Shown: positions 9,401 through 17,766 of the stretch, in pieces
How positions within the stretch are numbered: position 1 is the first letter of the stretch
Layout: every line of letters starts with the position of its first letter
Source: Luteibacter pinisoli
GTDB taxonomy: Bacteria > Pseudomonadota > Gammaproteobacteria > Xanthomonadales > Rhodanobacteraceae
Direction of reading: 5' to 3'
Assembly: GCF_006385595.1 (NCBI RefSeq)
Contig: NZ_CP041046.1
Span: 1,674,001-1,738,000, forward strand
DNA: 64,000 nt
The notes under the pieces: model-generated
The model's input: only the letters and a program-made list of their open reading frames with translations
Databases searched by the model: none
What the model was told of the DNA's origin: nothing
Program-made: the position numbers and the translations under genes

Positions 9401-11861
9401 GGCGGAGACGGGTGCCATCACACTCACCGCCGCCACGCTGCATTCGGGCAGTGGTGCCGGGCTACGGACCGCCACGGCGATTGACCCGGCGTCCACCGCG
9501 ACCTTCGAGGTGGATGGGCCGGGCGTCGGCTACGCCTTCCGCCAGGCGGATGGTTCGGCGACAACAGGTGACCTGTCACTGGGCGAGGGCTTCACCATCC
9601 ATGGCAACGCCGCCGGCAGCGTGGGCATCCAGGCCCTCACGAGCGGTGCCGTGAGCACCGCCGCCAGCGTCAGCATGCTCGACCCCGCGAGCGGCCCCGC
9701 GCTGCTCGCGGGCACGGCGTCCTCGGTCGCCAACAGCGGTGCCCTGTCGTCCGCGAGCACGGTGTCGCCAGTGGTCGACCTGGCCAACGGCACGGGTACG
9801 TCGTTCACGAACACGGGCGGCATCCTTGCCGCATCGGTCGGTGCCACGGCCCTTCGGGGTAGCGCGGGCAGCGACGCCATCACCTTGTCCGCCGGTAGCG
9901 TGCGTGGTGAGGTTGCGACGGGTGAGGGCGGTGACACGTTCGACTGGATGGGCGGCGCACTCGAGGGCGGCCTGACCATGGGCAGCGCGGGCAATACCGC
10001 CACGCTGGGTGCGGTGGATACGTCGTCGACGTATCACCTCGCGGCTGGCACGGGTGGCGGAAACACGCTGAATTTCGCAGGAACGGTGGCACGCGGTGGC
10101 ACCTTCGATGCGGATGACCTCGCCCGTGGCATCAACCTGCATGGCTGGAACACGTTCAACCTCACGCAGGCCTCGGCGTTCACCCTGACCGCGAACCTGG
10201 TGCTCGCCGGCAGCGACGTCACGATCGACGGCACCTCCACCTTGCTGGCCGGCGACAACGTCCACCCGGTGATTTCCGCTGCGACTCCGGGTGCCGCGAA
10301 TGTCACCAACACGGGCATCATCGACCTGACCAACGGCGCAGGCTCGCCCGGCAACACGTTGACCATCGATGGCAACTACACCGGCAATGCGGGAACGGTA
10401 AAGCTGGTGACCACGCTGGACGCGGGAGGCCCACTGGGTGCCCAAAGCACCGACCGCCTGCTGGTGCAGGGTGATGCGAGTGGTGAAACGATCCTGTCGA
10501 TCACGCCCTCGTCCATGAGCACCGGCGCCCTGACTGATCTCAATCGCGACGGTTACGTGGGCCCGGACGAAGGCATCTCCGTCGTCCAGGTGGCCGGCAA
10601 CGCTACGGGTGGGGCGTTCCGCGTCAATGGCGGCTACCTGGCGTTTGGCGCTTACCAGTATGGCCTCTATGCGTTCCAGCCGGGGTCGAGCAGCGCGGGC
10701 CAGCGCGTCGTCGGGGGTGCGACCAGCGGCGATACGTTCTGGGATTACCGGTTGGCCAACGTGCTGGCCTGTAACGGCCCCTGTCCGGCGCCGACGACCG
10801 ATTCACCCGCGCCCACGCCGCCACCGGGGCAGGCGTACATCGCGCCGCCACCCGCCACCGGGCCGCTGGCCGTGGCCGATGCGCGGCCCGCGGTGGTCCC
10901 ACAGGTACCGGCGGCCATCGTTTCGCCGTCGGCGCTCGCCTTCTTCGGCTATCGCGCCATCGATAACCTGCATCGCCGGCTCGGTGAAGTGCGAAACATG
11001 GATGACCTGGGCGAAGGCCTCGGCGGCGAAACGTTCGTCCGCTACTTCGGTGGCGATTACCATTACTCGACCAACCGCTCGTTCCGTGATTACGGCTACG
11101 ACTACGACCTCGACATGCGGGCCGTCCAGGTCGGCACCAACGTGTTCGCGCTGGACGCCGACCGCTCCACGTTGCGCGCGGGCGTGGCGTACACGCACGG
11201 CACCACGCAGCTCGACCCGAAGGCGGCGGATGGCTACAGCCACGCCAAGCTCTACACCAACACCATCGCGATGTTCGTCACCTGGCAGCACGCGAGCGGC
11301 TTTTACATCGACGCGATCGCTTCCGGAGACCGCCACGTGGGCGACATCGATACGGCACGCATCAAGGGTGCGGCGCGGGTGCACGGCAGCGGCTGGGAAG
11401 GTTCCGTGGAAGCCGGCTACCCGTGGCGTTTCGACAGTGGCTGGGAACTAGAGCCACAACTGCAGCTGGTGCGCCAGCACATCGGCCTGCGTGACCAGGT
11501 CGACACCGACAGCGTGACCACGCGCTACCAGGCGTTCGAACAGACGGTGGGCCGTGCGGGCCTGCGCTTCGACCGGACCTGGACGACGGATGCGGGCAGC
11601 CGCTTCACGCCCTATGCCAGGGCGAACTACATCAAGGGCTGGGGCGGGGTGTCGAAAGTGGATATCGGCGCGGAGGGGTTCGACATGTCACAGCCGTTCG
11701 CAGGCGGGAAGTTCGGGCAGATGGTGGAGCTGGGGCTCGGCGGCACCTGGGCGTGGCGGAACCGGATCTCGGTGTACGGGGAGGGTGACTGGCAGGATAA
11801 CGTTGGGGTGGCGGGGGTGCGGGGGTGGTCGGCGAATTTGGGGGTGAGGTGGGATTTTTGA
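6432..11861 (+). CDS. Giant autotransporter (type Va) with beta-helix passenger and C-terminal barrel
   Basis: An 1809-residue self-exported surface protein. It begins with a Sec signal (hydrophobic core VLAFAIAVALLGAPA, then GRAQ). The passenger, to about residue 1450, is built of many short repeats of the NxGTInV/NSGTV type expected of a right-handed beta-helix. A proline-rich linker follows (PAPTTDSPAPTPPPG, about 1451-1480). The autotransporter barrel occupies roughly the last 290 residues and ends GVRWDF, the terminal aromatic signature read by the BAM machinery. No protease or lipase motif stands out in the passenger, so adhesion is the default inference. It is monocistronic, followed by a REP-like inverted pair that could also stop transcription. 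Confidence 0.9.
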   Translation: MTTCDALHRRPLPGGANGAVLAFAIAVALLGAPATGRAQTVPVAPYDPVDNDQEVGRIDVAAGGNVTINGPQQFQAGQTGTEDTTLQALKDQNRITSGENWIGVPRLNPGSQNFGITVKDPITGSNRVVSVYNTNNLYALPPVTYATTVPNLVNVGDNQYIDARVGQVGAGGGTLTVAIGTGANSQAATNMWSMAAKQTNLFYADGTGGAASNLAWAGQNRITFNGEVADPNQPRSYGVTYVSAFGGTFNVTTADGTTSHTVTNDAQLRDYNAFLIAQIQAGKLDPAQYVTLFALGYTYTTQQIVYGISANNPPDDVAQPIGDRIVMRLVGANAHGTINPGAVLEVVNANGGAVRADGGATFVNNGSLGVQHSSGDGSALVLTQASRGTNAGIINGNFFPNADGGISSGASGANIVDVQSGSTFNNAAGGIINLALGTTNGAGKSTGIRVGANATATNDGFVNVGVTGSRSNGSVDGIYLNDATGSFTNGASGMIYIGRGPQYTPGAVPADVAINQATITTGINVPTAATVNNLGTITIGTGTQNAAGILVTAAAANVTNAGTINVSGRAAAIPRENIGLSVVNAGATGPGISNTGTINVTGVNGTALKAVSTAGTASLVHSTGTINVAGGADPASGTRNYGAWIEGQGSATATGDIRGAVNLEGDGAIGIHARGRATVNVAAGAAPSFQSGSKQIGLFAFGDNAKINVGAGAVLDVSTPQSTLFRLDSGADFDGTGLTVSVSGAQATGVLGSGSGSVLNTRNAVINVTGTGAQGVVAEGGSKATIDAATTMSLTGAGAIAGVADGQKHDLTGAATGALSTATSVNSLATLNSSSDGVTGLIARNRATLTNAGALNFSGANTTGLVVETNAVATNSGTVNLGGPEATGAILRSGGTLANNGSITVASGTGVRIEGTGTQRLNPAGTITVNDGHAGVQLTTGTGLVLGSGDSAITTRGSAHGVLLDTGAVSLVANGTTITTLGTGNAIENAAETGAITLTAATLHSGSGAGLRTATAIDPASTATFEVDGPGVGYAFRQADGSATTGDLSLGEGFTIHGNAAGSVGIQALTSGAVSTAASVSMLDPASGPALLAGTASSVANSGALSSASTVSPVVDLANGTGTSFTNTGGILAASVGATALRGSAGSDAITLSAGSVRGEVATGEGGDTFDWMGGALEGGLTMGSAGNTATLGAVDTSSTYHLAAGTGGGNTLNFAGTVARGGTFDADDLARGINLHGWNTFNLTQASAFTLTANLVLAGSDVTIDGTSTLLAGDNVHPVISAATPGAANVTNTGIIDLTNGAGSPGNTLTIDGNYTGNAGTVKLVTTLDAGGPLGAQSTDRLLVQGDASGETILSITPSSMSTGALTDLNRDGYVGPDEGISVVQVAGNATGGAFRVNGGYLAFGAYQYGLYAFQPGSSSAGQRVVGGATSGDTFWDYRLANVLACNGPCPAPTTDSPAPTPPPGQAYIAPPPATGPLAVADARPAVVPQVPAAIVSPSALAFFGYRAIDNLHRRLGEVRNMDDLGEGLGGETFVRYFGGDYHYSTNRSFRDYGYDYDLDMRAVQVGTNVFALDADRSTLRAGVAYTHGTTQLDPKAADGYSHAKLYTNTIAMFVTWQHASGFYIDAIASGDRHVGDIDTARIKGAARVHGSGWEGSVEAGYPWRFDSGWELEPQLQLVRQHIGLRDQVDTDSVTTRYQAFEQTVGRAGLRFDRTWTTDAGSRFTPYARANYIKGWGGVSKVDIGAEGFDMSQPFAGGKFGQMVELGLGGTWAWRNRISVYGEGDWQDNVGVAGVRGWSANLGVRWDF

Positions 11862-11877
11862 TCTTGTCGCGAAAGGC

Positions 11878-11936
11878 GTCGCCCACAGGGTGGGCTCCTA
11901 CGGAGCGTGATCGTAGGAGCCCACCCTGTGGGCGAC
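11878..11936. repeat. REP-like inverted pair (24-bp arms, 11-bp loop)
   Basis: Arms 11878-11901 and 11913-11936 are perfect reverse complements of each other. Each arm is one copy of a short palindromic unit (GTAGGAGC, CCACCCTGTGGGC, GAC) and the right arm continues into ATCTTTCGC. The same unit, in a variant form, is the target into which the IS110 element is inserted (38790-38793 joined to 39939-39971). The pair lies between the stops of two convergent genes, where it may act as a transcription barrier. Confidence 0.85.
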
Positions 11937-11946
11937 ATCTTTCGCC

Positions 11947-13890
11947 TCAACGCGCGACAGGCAACTCGACGTACGTCCCGTTCTCCCCATCCCGAACCAC
12001 CTTCTGCGTGGCCTTGATGTAATCCGCCGGCTTCGCGTTAAAGATGTTCGGCACGAAGGTTTGCGGGTTCCGGTCGTACAGCGGGAACCAGCTCGACTGG
12101 ATCTGCACCATCACCCGGTGTCCCGGCTGGAACACGTGGTTTACCGTCGGCAGCGGGAAGCTGTAGGGCAGCGCTTTGCCAGCTTCCAGCGCCTTCGGCT
12201 TGTCGTAGCCTTCGCGGTAGCGGCCGCGGAAAATCTCCATCGCCACCGGCAGCTGGTAGCCGCCCATCGACGGTTTTTCTTCCACTTCGTCCGGGTACAC
12301 GTCGATCAGCTTCACCACCCAGTCGCTGTCGGTTCCGGTGGTGGAGGCCAGCAGGTGCACCAGCGGCTCGCCGGACACGCCCATGGGCTTGTCCAGCACC
12401 GGCGAGACGTAGGTCAGCACATCGGTGCGCGTGGCGAACTGCCGCTGGTCATCGACGAGCCATTCCGGCCAGGAATCCTCGCGGTCAGCCACGCCGTGCG
12501 ACCACGACTGGATCGGGCGCACGCGATACGGCACCGGCTTGGCCGGGTCCGATACGTACTCGTCATCGCCGCTGGACGGCACGGTCGTCGCGAGGGCGCC
12601 GTTCGGCTCCGCGTACCAGCGCTGTGCCGAGGGCTTGCATCCCGTGCGGCACGACGAGGGCCACGTGTCCAGCTGGCGCCAGGCGTTCTCGCCGGTGACG
12701 AAGGCATTGACCGGCGCGACATTCGCCTTCGGCGCGCCATCCTTCAGGTACTGCGCCAGGAAGGGACGCAGCATGGTCTGGCGGAACGTCTTGCCGGTGT
12801 CGCTGCCAAGCTCGATCGCGCCAATGGTGCTCGCGTTTTCCCACGTCTTCGCATGGCGCCACGGGCCCAGCACCAGCCAGAGCTTTTGATGCGAGGGATC
12901 GCGTGGGGCGAGCGCGCGGTACACGGCCATGTCGCCGTAGTTATCTTCCTGGTCCCACAGGCTGTGCACCAGCATGGTGGGCACCGTCATCGGCTCCTTC
13001 GCGGCGATCTTGTCCAGCGCCTGCTCCGACCAGAAGCTGTCGTACGCCGGATGGGCGAGCACCTTCTGCCAGAAGCCCAGCGCCTCCATGCCGTACGCGC
13101 GGCCGATGTCGCCGGCCGAGCCGCCACGCAGGTAAAGGTCGTAGTCGTCGCGGTAGCCGGTGGTCCAGCCGATGTTGCTCTTGCGCGAGTTCACCATGCC
13201 GTAGATGTAGGGAATCATCTGCTGGCGAAAGGCGCCGCGGTGGAACCAGTCGTCGCCCATCCAGCCGTCGATCATGGGATTGATCGGCACGGCCACTTTA
13301 AGGGCGGGATGCGGATGGATCGTGGCGATCATCGCCTCGAAGCCATCGTAGGAAATGCCGATGATGCCGACCTTGCCGTTCGATTCGGGCACGTGCTTCA
13401 CGAGCCAGTCGATGCTGTCGTAGATGTCGGTGGATTCATCGATGGCCGTGGGGTTGCCATGGCCGACCGGCGGGCGGTTCATCACGAAGTCGCCTTCGGA
13501 ACCGTTCTTGCCGCGGATGTCCTGGATCACGCGGATATAGCCATCCTGGACGATGATGTCGGCCGGGTTGTCATAGCCGCGCAGCGTCGGCCCGAGGTGC
13601 GGGCTGTCGCCACGATGGCCCATGCCATCCGCACCATACGGCGTGCGGGTGAGCAGGATGCCGGCGTGCGTGGCGCCTTTGGGCACGAGGATCACGGTGT
13701 GCAGCGTCACGCCATCGCGCATCGGGATGTCGACGGTGCGCCGCTCGTAATCAAAGCCCGCGTTGACCGGCTTGAAGTCGGCCGGGATCTCGGTGGGCAG
13801 CTCTTTGTAGGTCGTTTCGCCGCCGACCGCCGGGGTCGCGAGGACCCCGGCGGCAAGCGCGACGATACCCAGTCGCAGGAGTGGATGCAT
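11947..13890 (-). CDS. CocE/NonD-family hydrolase resembling alpha-amino acid ester hydrolase
   Basis: Serine hydrolase of the X-Pro dipeptidyl-peptidase S15 superfamily, 647 residues, with a signal peptide (about residues 1-24), so periplasmic. The nucleophile elbow GISYDG puts Ser180 in place. Asp313 in LWDQEDNYG and His346 in GPWRHAKTW follow at the spacing known for alpha-amino acid ester hydrolases. PMIDGWMGDDWFHRGAF is also characteristic of that subgroup, which cleaves or transfers alpha-amino acyl esters, including beta-lactam side chains. A C-terminal jelly-roll domain follows. The gene lies 10 bp downstream of a TonB-dependent receptor gene and is probably cotranscribed, which suggests it processes what the receptor imports. 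The natural substrate is unknown. Confidence 0.85.
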   Translation of the reverse strand: MHPLLRLGIVALAAGVLATPAVGGETTYKELPTEIPADFKPVNAGFDYERRTVDIPMRDGVTLHTVILVPKGATHAGILLTRTPYGADGMGHRGDSPHLGPTLRGYDNPADIIVQDGYIRVIQDIRGKNGSEGDFVMNRPPVGHGNPTAIDESTDIYDSIDWLVKHVPESNGKVGIIGISYDGFEAMIATIHPHPALKVAVPINPMIDGWMGDDWFHRGAFRQQMIPYIYGMVNSRKSNIGWTTGYRDDYDLYLRGGSAGDIGRAYGMEALGFWQKVLAHPAYDSFWSEQALDKIAAKEPMTVPTMLVHSLWDQEDNYGDMAVYRALAPRDPSHQKLWLVLGPWRHAKTWENASTIGAIELGSDTGKTFRQTMLRPFLAQYLKDGAPKANVAPVNAFVTGENAWRQLDTWPSSCRTGCKPSAQRWYAEPNGALATTVPSSGDDEYVSDPAKPVPYRVRPIQSWSHGVADREDSWPEWLVDDQRQFATRTDVLTYVSPVLDKPMGVSGEPLVHLLASTTGTDSDWVVKLIDVYPDEVEEKPSMGGYQLPVAMEIFRGRYREGYDKPKALEAGKALPYSFPLPTVNHVFQPGHRVMVQIQSSWFPLYDRNPQTFVPNIFNAKPADYIKATQKVVRDGENGTYVELPVAR

Positions 13891-13900
13891 GGACGTTCCG

Positions 13901-16900
13901 TCAGAAGTCGTAGGTGACGCCGAAACGAGCGTAGCGCGGCTGGGTGTAGCTGATCACCTGCTGGTAACCATCGTTCACCGAGTTCGTGCTGCCCGAGACC
14001 GGGTTGGTCCGCTGCGAACGCTGCTGGTTGAGGATGTTGAACACCGAGACGGAGAAGGCCAGCTTCTTGTCGGCCCACAGCGGGCGGTATTCGGTGCTCA
14101 CGTCCACCAGCTCTTCCCACGGCTCGCGGCCCTTGGCGCCGTAGGCGGAAGGCACGCCGAAGCAGAAGTGGTAGTAGCTGCCGTAACCCGACGGGTCACC
14201 CTCGTCCGCGCCATAGCGGCCCAGGCAGGACTTCGGCAGGCCCGACTGGATCAGGATATTGGCCGAGACCAGCCATTCCGGGGCGATCTGGTAGGAGCCG
14301 TACAGCTTCAGCTGGTGACGACGGTCGTTGCCGAGGTCACCGTTGGCGTAGTTCATCAGCGTGGCGTAATCCCAGTCACGCGATGCCGCCACCGAGCCCT
14401 GGCCCACGTCCGAACGCACCTGGCCTTCGGTGTTGCCGTAGCTGTGCGAGATCAGGTAATCGATCTTGCCCGACCACTTGCCATCGAACGGATGCGACAG
14501 GTACAGGTCCAGCCCGTAGTAGTTGCGCTTGAGGTGCGGGAAGCCGAAGTCGGCATTGGTCACCGTGACGTTGGTGTAGCCGCCGTTCGCGTTGGCCAGC
14601 TGGTACACGTTGGCCCGGCCCGGGTTCGACAGGTAGCAGCTACCCACCGTCACGGCATCGATGTCGGCACCCTGGGCGATGGCGGCACGGGTGATCGCAC
14701 CGTTATCGCAGACGTCGTCCAGCGCGTTGCGCAGTTTGCGCGCGGTGGCCTTCGCACCGGCCACCCAGTCGGCGTTGATCTGCTTGTCCAGGCCGAGGAT
14801 GTACTCGTCCTGGTACTCCGACTTGATGTTCTTCGAGCTGACCGTCTTCGGGTCGGGCGGCTGGCCGTATTCGCCGTTGGGAGACACGGCGCCACCGGTG
14901 GCCGAGTTGATGAAGGTCACGCCGGTCGGCAGGCCGCTGCCATCGATGCCGGTGTAGGTGAAGTACTGGTTCGTCGCGAGCGAACCGGCCGAGGTACGCA
15001 GGGCCACCGAGGCCGGCATGGCGAGGAAGTAGCGGCCGGCGTTGCCGTACACCTTCATCGTCGAATCGCCGTTCACGTCCCAGCTGAAGCCCAGGCGCGG
15101 CGCCCACTGCGGGGTGGTGAGCTTCAGGTAGGGCTGGCCGGCCGGGTTGTAGTTGGTGAACTGGTCGTTGCGGATGCCGAGCGAGAGCATCAGGCGGTCG
15201 GTCACCTGCCAGTCGTCCATGATGTACTGCGCGCGCTGCTTCACGCGCACCGAGGCCAGCGTGTTGTAGTGGCGGTAGTAGCCGTAATAGCCGGTCTGGC
15301 CACCCGGGTAGTTGGCCGGCTTGTCGACGAACGGGCTGTCGCTGATGTTGAGGTTCGGATCCTGCTTGCCGTACCACAGCTCGTAGCCCACGCCGCCGAT
15401 GGTCGTGCCATCGTCGATGTCGTGCGAGTCCTGGTTGTCGATACCCGCGGTGATCGAATGGGTGCCGATCTTGTAGTTCAGGTCGAGGCGCAGGTTGCGG
15501 TTGGTCGAGGTGTGGTCCGGGTTGTCCACGGTATCCAGCGTCTGGCCGTTGCTGATCGGCGTGCCGCCGTTCAGTGCCGGGTTCTGGCCGCTGACGTTAC
15601 CGATGAACGGGCCGACGATGCCGGTATCCGGCGCTTCGTTGTAGTAGGTCAGCTTGGACTTGCCGTACAGCGCGGTCAGCGTCAGGTCGTCGGTGATGTA
15701 GCTGGTGAACTTCGCCACGTAGACCATGGCCTTGGTCTTGTACGTGGTGTCCTGGCTGACATAGTCGCCAACGGTGTTGGTGTCGTAGTCGTAGGCGTAT
15801 TTATTGCCGTTGGAACGGTGCGTCTGGTTGACGCCGGTCACCTCGAGGATGTTGTTGTCGGTGATGTTCCAGTCGAGCTTGCCGTACCACTTCGGGTCTT
15901 TGTACGTGTACTTGGTGTCGTAGGCGTGGTTCACGTCGCCAACGCTGTTGCCTTCGCTGCGCTCCATTTCCACGGCGGCGAACGCGTACAGCTTGTCCTT
16001 GATCAGCGGGCCACCGGCGTAAGCGCTGATCGTCGAGGTCCACTCGTGGTTACGGTCGTTGCGCTGGTTGATCGTGCCCGGGGGCGCCGGGTTGTCGTGG
16101 CCGTAGGTGATGTTGCGGGCGCTGGCGCGCGCGAAATCTGGCTCCCACAGCACCTGTGCACCGAAGTGCCACTCATTGGTGCCGCGCTTGCCCACCTGGC
16201 TGATCACGCCGCCGTCGGAGCGGCCGTACATGGCCGAATAGCCACCGCTCAGGATTTCCTGCTGGTCCACAGCGCCATAGGGCAGGGTGACACCGCCGAA
16301 GCCGCTGAGCGGATCCGTCGTGTTCATGCCGTTGATGTAGTACGCGTTCTCGGAAACCGCGCTGCCGGCGAAGCTCACCAGGCTGCCGCCAAAGGCGTTC
16401 TTGAAGCCGGTGTAGCCCGGCGACGCGCCCGGGGCGAGCAGCGCCACGCCTTCGGCCGAACGCACCAGCGGCAGGCGCGCCATGTCGGCGGCCGTGATCA
16501 CCGTGCTCGAGGCCACCGTGGCGACGTCGATCTTCGGCAGCTGGTTGGCGGAGACGGTCACTTCGCCGAGGTTCTGCGCTTCACCCGCCGCGGCGGCCGC
16601 GAAGGAGACGTCGGTCGCGGCGCCGACGCGCAGCGTGATGTTGTCGCGCGTGTCGACGACGTTGCCGTTGGCCTTGAGGCTGACCTTGTAGGTGGCCAGC
16701 GGCAGGGAATCGGCGCTGTAGTGGCCGCGGTCATCCACCGCGACTTCGCGGGTGATGCCGTTGCTGCCTTCGATCAACACGGTTTCGCCGGCGGTGGCCG
16801 GCGCCGAGCCGGCGATGCGGCCGGTGGTGGCCTGGCCGTAAGCCAGGCCGCTGAACGTCGCGGCGACCGCGGCGCAAAGCAGGGTACGTCGGAGGGCGGG

Positions 16901-16912
16901 AAGGGGAATCAT
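13901..16912 (-). CDS. TonB-dependent receptor, Oar/carboxypeptidase-regulatory-like type
   Basis: Outer-membrane receptor of 1003 residues. A signal peptide (ends about residue 26, SGLAYGQ) is followed by a carboxypeptidase-regulatory-like domain (about 30-110), a plug with ADMARLPLVRSAEGVALLAPG and ILSGGYSAMYGRSDGGVI, and a large beta-barrel ending FGVTYDF with the terminal phenylalanine. This architecture is abundant in Xanthomonadaceae, where such receptors often take up peptides or oligosaccharides. I chose the start at 16912 because the signal peptide begins there; upstream codons read as non-coding. It is first in an apparent two-gene operon with the periplasmic ester hydrolase. The 98 bp upstream must hold its promoter. 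Confidence 0.9.
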   Translation of the reverse strand: MIPLPALRRTLLCAAVAATFSGLAYGQATTGRIAGSAPATAGETVLIEGSNGITREVAVDDRGHYSADSLPLATYKVSLKANGNVVDTRDNITLRVGAATDVSFAAAAAGEAQNLGEVTVSANQLPKIDVATVASSTVITAADMARLPLVRSAEGVALLAPGASPGYTGFKNAFGGSLVSFAGSAVSENAYYINGMNTTDPLSGFGGVTLPYGAVDQQEILSGGYSAMYGRSDGGVISQVGKRGTNEWHFGAQVLWEPDFARASARNITYGHDNPAPPGTINQRNDRNHEWTSTISAYAGGPLIKDKLYAFAAVEMERSEGNSVGDVNHAYDTKYTYKDPKWYGKLDWNITDNNILEVTGVNQTHRSNGNKYAYDYDTNTVGDYVSQDTTYKTKAMVYVAKFTSYITDDLTLTALYGKSKLTYYNEAPDTGIVGPFIGNVSGQNPALNGGTPISNGQTLDTVDNPDHTSTNRNLRLDLNYKIGTHSITAGIDNQDSHDIDDGTTIGGVGYELWYGKQDPNLNISDSPFVDKPANYPGGQTGYYGYYRHYNTLASVRVKQRAQYIMDDWQVTDRLMLSLGIRNDQFTNYNPAGQPYLKLTTPQWAPRLGFSWDVNGDSTMKVYGNAGRYFLAMPASVALRTSAGSLATNQYFTYTGIDGSGLPTGVTFINSATGGAVSPNGEYGQPPDPKTVSSKNIKSEYQDEYILGLDKQINADWVAGAKATARKLRNALDDVCDNGAITRAAIAQGADIDAVTVGSCYLSNPGRANVYQLANANGGYTNVTVTNADFGFPHLKRNYYGLDLYLSHPFDGKWSGKIDYLISHSYGNTEGQVRSDVGQGSVAASRDWDYATLMNYANGDLGNDRRHQLKLYGSYQIAPEWLVSANILIQSGLPKSCLGRYGADEGDPSGYGSYYHFCFGVPSAYGAKGREPWEELVDVSTEYRPLWADKKLAFSVSVFNILNQQRSQRTNPVSGSTNSVNDGYQQVISYTQPRYARFGVTYDF

Positions 16913-17010
16913 CGAAGTGCTCCGGAAGGGCTTGGTCTGTGACAGTGAGATTTCAATCGATTTAAATAACGGGCAAAGCACGGCCTTCCTGGCACGATCT
17001 TGTCGGTGGA

Positions 17011-17766
17011 TCAGGCGAGTGCGACCTCGCCGACGGCCTTGCGGACAGCGGCGAACGCGCGCGATTTTTCGGACTTGCGGTCGGTGACAAGGACATCGAT
17101 GCGCTCGGCATCGCACCAGCTGGCACGGCTGCGCACGCCGATCTTCGAGTGGTCGGCGGCGAGGATCACGCGGCGTGCGTTGGAGCACATCGCGCGGGCC
17201 ACCTCCACTTCATCCAGCTCAAAACTGCTGGCGCCGGCCTTCGCATCCACGCCCACCGGGGAGAGGATGGCGACGTGGGCCTGGTAACGGTGGATCTCGG
17301 CGATGGTGGCGGCGCCGTTCGTGCAGCCGATCTGCCCGTTGAAGCGTCCACCGAGCAGATGCACCTCGTTGCCGGGGCGCGCCGCGAAGCGTGCCGCGAC
17401 GTCCATCGCATTGGTGATGATGGTGAGGCCGCTACGCGTGGCCAGTGCTTCGGCCACGAGGTTCATGGTGCTGCCCGCATCCATGAAAATGGTCTGGTTG
17501 CTTTCGACCAGGCTGGCGACCACCTTGGCGATGGCGCGCTTCTCGCGCACGCGGGTCGCGTGGCGCACGTCGATCGGCGGCTCGTCCGAGGTAAGCACGG
17601 CACCGCCGTGCACGCGGCGGATCTCGCCGCGCTCGGCCAGCTCGACCAGGTCGCGGCGGATGGTTTCGCGCGACACGCCCAGTTCGGTGACGATCCGTTC
17701 CACGGACACCTGGCCGCTGGCGCGCAGCAGGTCGCGGATACGGGTATGTCGTTCTTCATGCCACAT
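17011..17766 (-). CDS. DeoR-family transcriptional regulator
   Basis: A 251-residue repressor-type regulator. Residues 3-57 form the DeoR winged helix-turn-helix (RIRDLLRASGQVSVERIVTE, then SRETIRRDLVELAERGEIRR). The rest is a DeoR sensor domain with IFMDAGSTMNLVAEAL and an ADHSKIG motif. Family members usually respond to phosphorylated sugars or polyols. It is the last gene of the ABC-transporter operon: its start overlaps the permease stop by 11 bp. That makes it the obvious regulator of this operon and of the divergent phosphatase/phospholipase pair, probably from the 21441-21613 region. The effector is not known; a phosphorylated polyol is an inference. Confidence 0.88.
   Translation of the reverse strand: MWHEERHTRIRDLLRASGQVSVERIVTELGVSRETIRRDLVELAERGEIRRVHGGAVLTSDEPPIDVRHATRVREKRAIAKVVASLVESNQTIFMDAGSTMNLVAEALATRSGLTIITNAMDVAARFAARPGNEVHLLGGRFNGQIGCTNGAATIAEIHRYQAHVAILSPVGVDAKAGASSFELDEVEVARAMCSNARRVILAADHSKIGVRSRASWCDAERIDVLVTDRKSEKSRAFAAVRKAVGEVALA

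Noticed and set aside
13889..16942. A 1017-codon open frame on the plus strand opposite the TonB receptor gene
   Set aside because: Composition is Arg/Val/Gly/His-rich with no domain signature, and the minus-strand frame has a signal peptide, plug, barrel and terminal Phe. It is an effect of high GC content.
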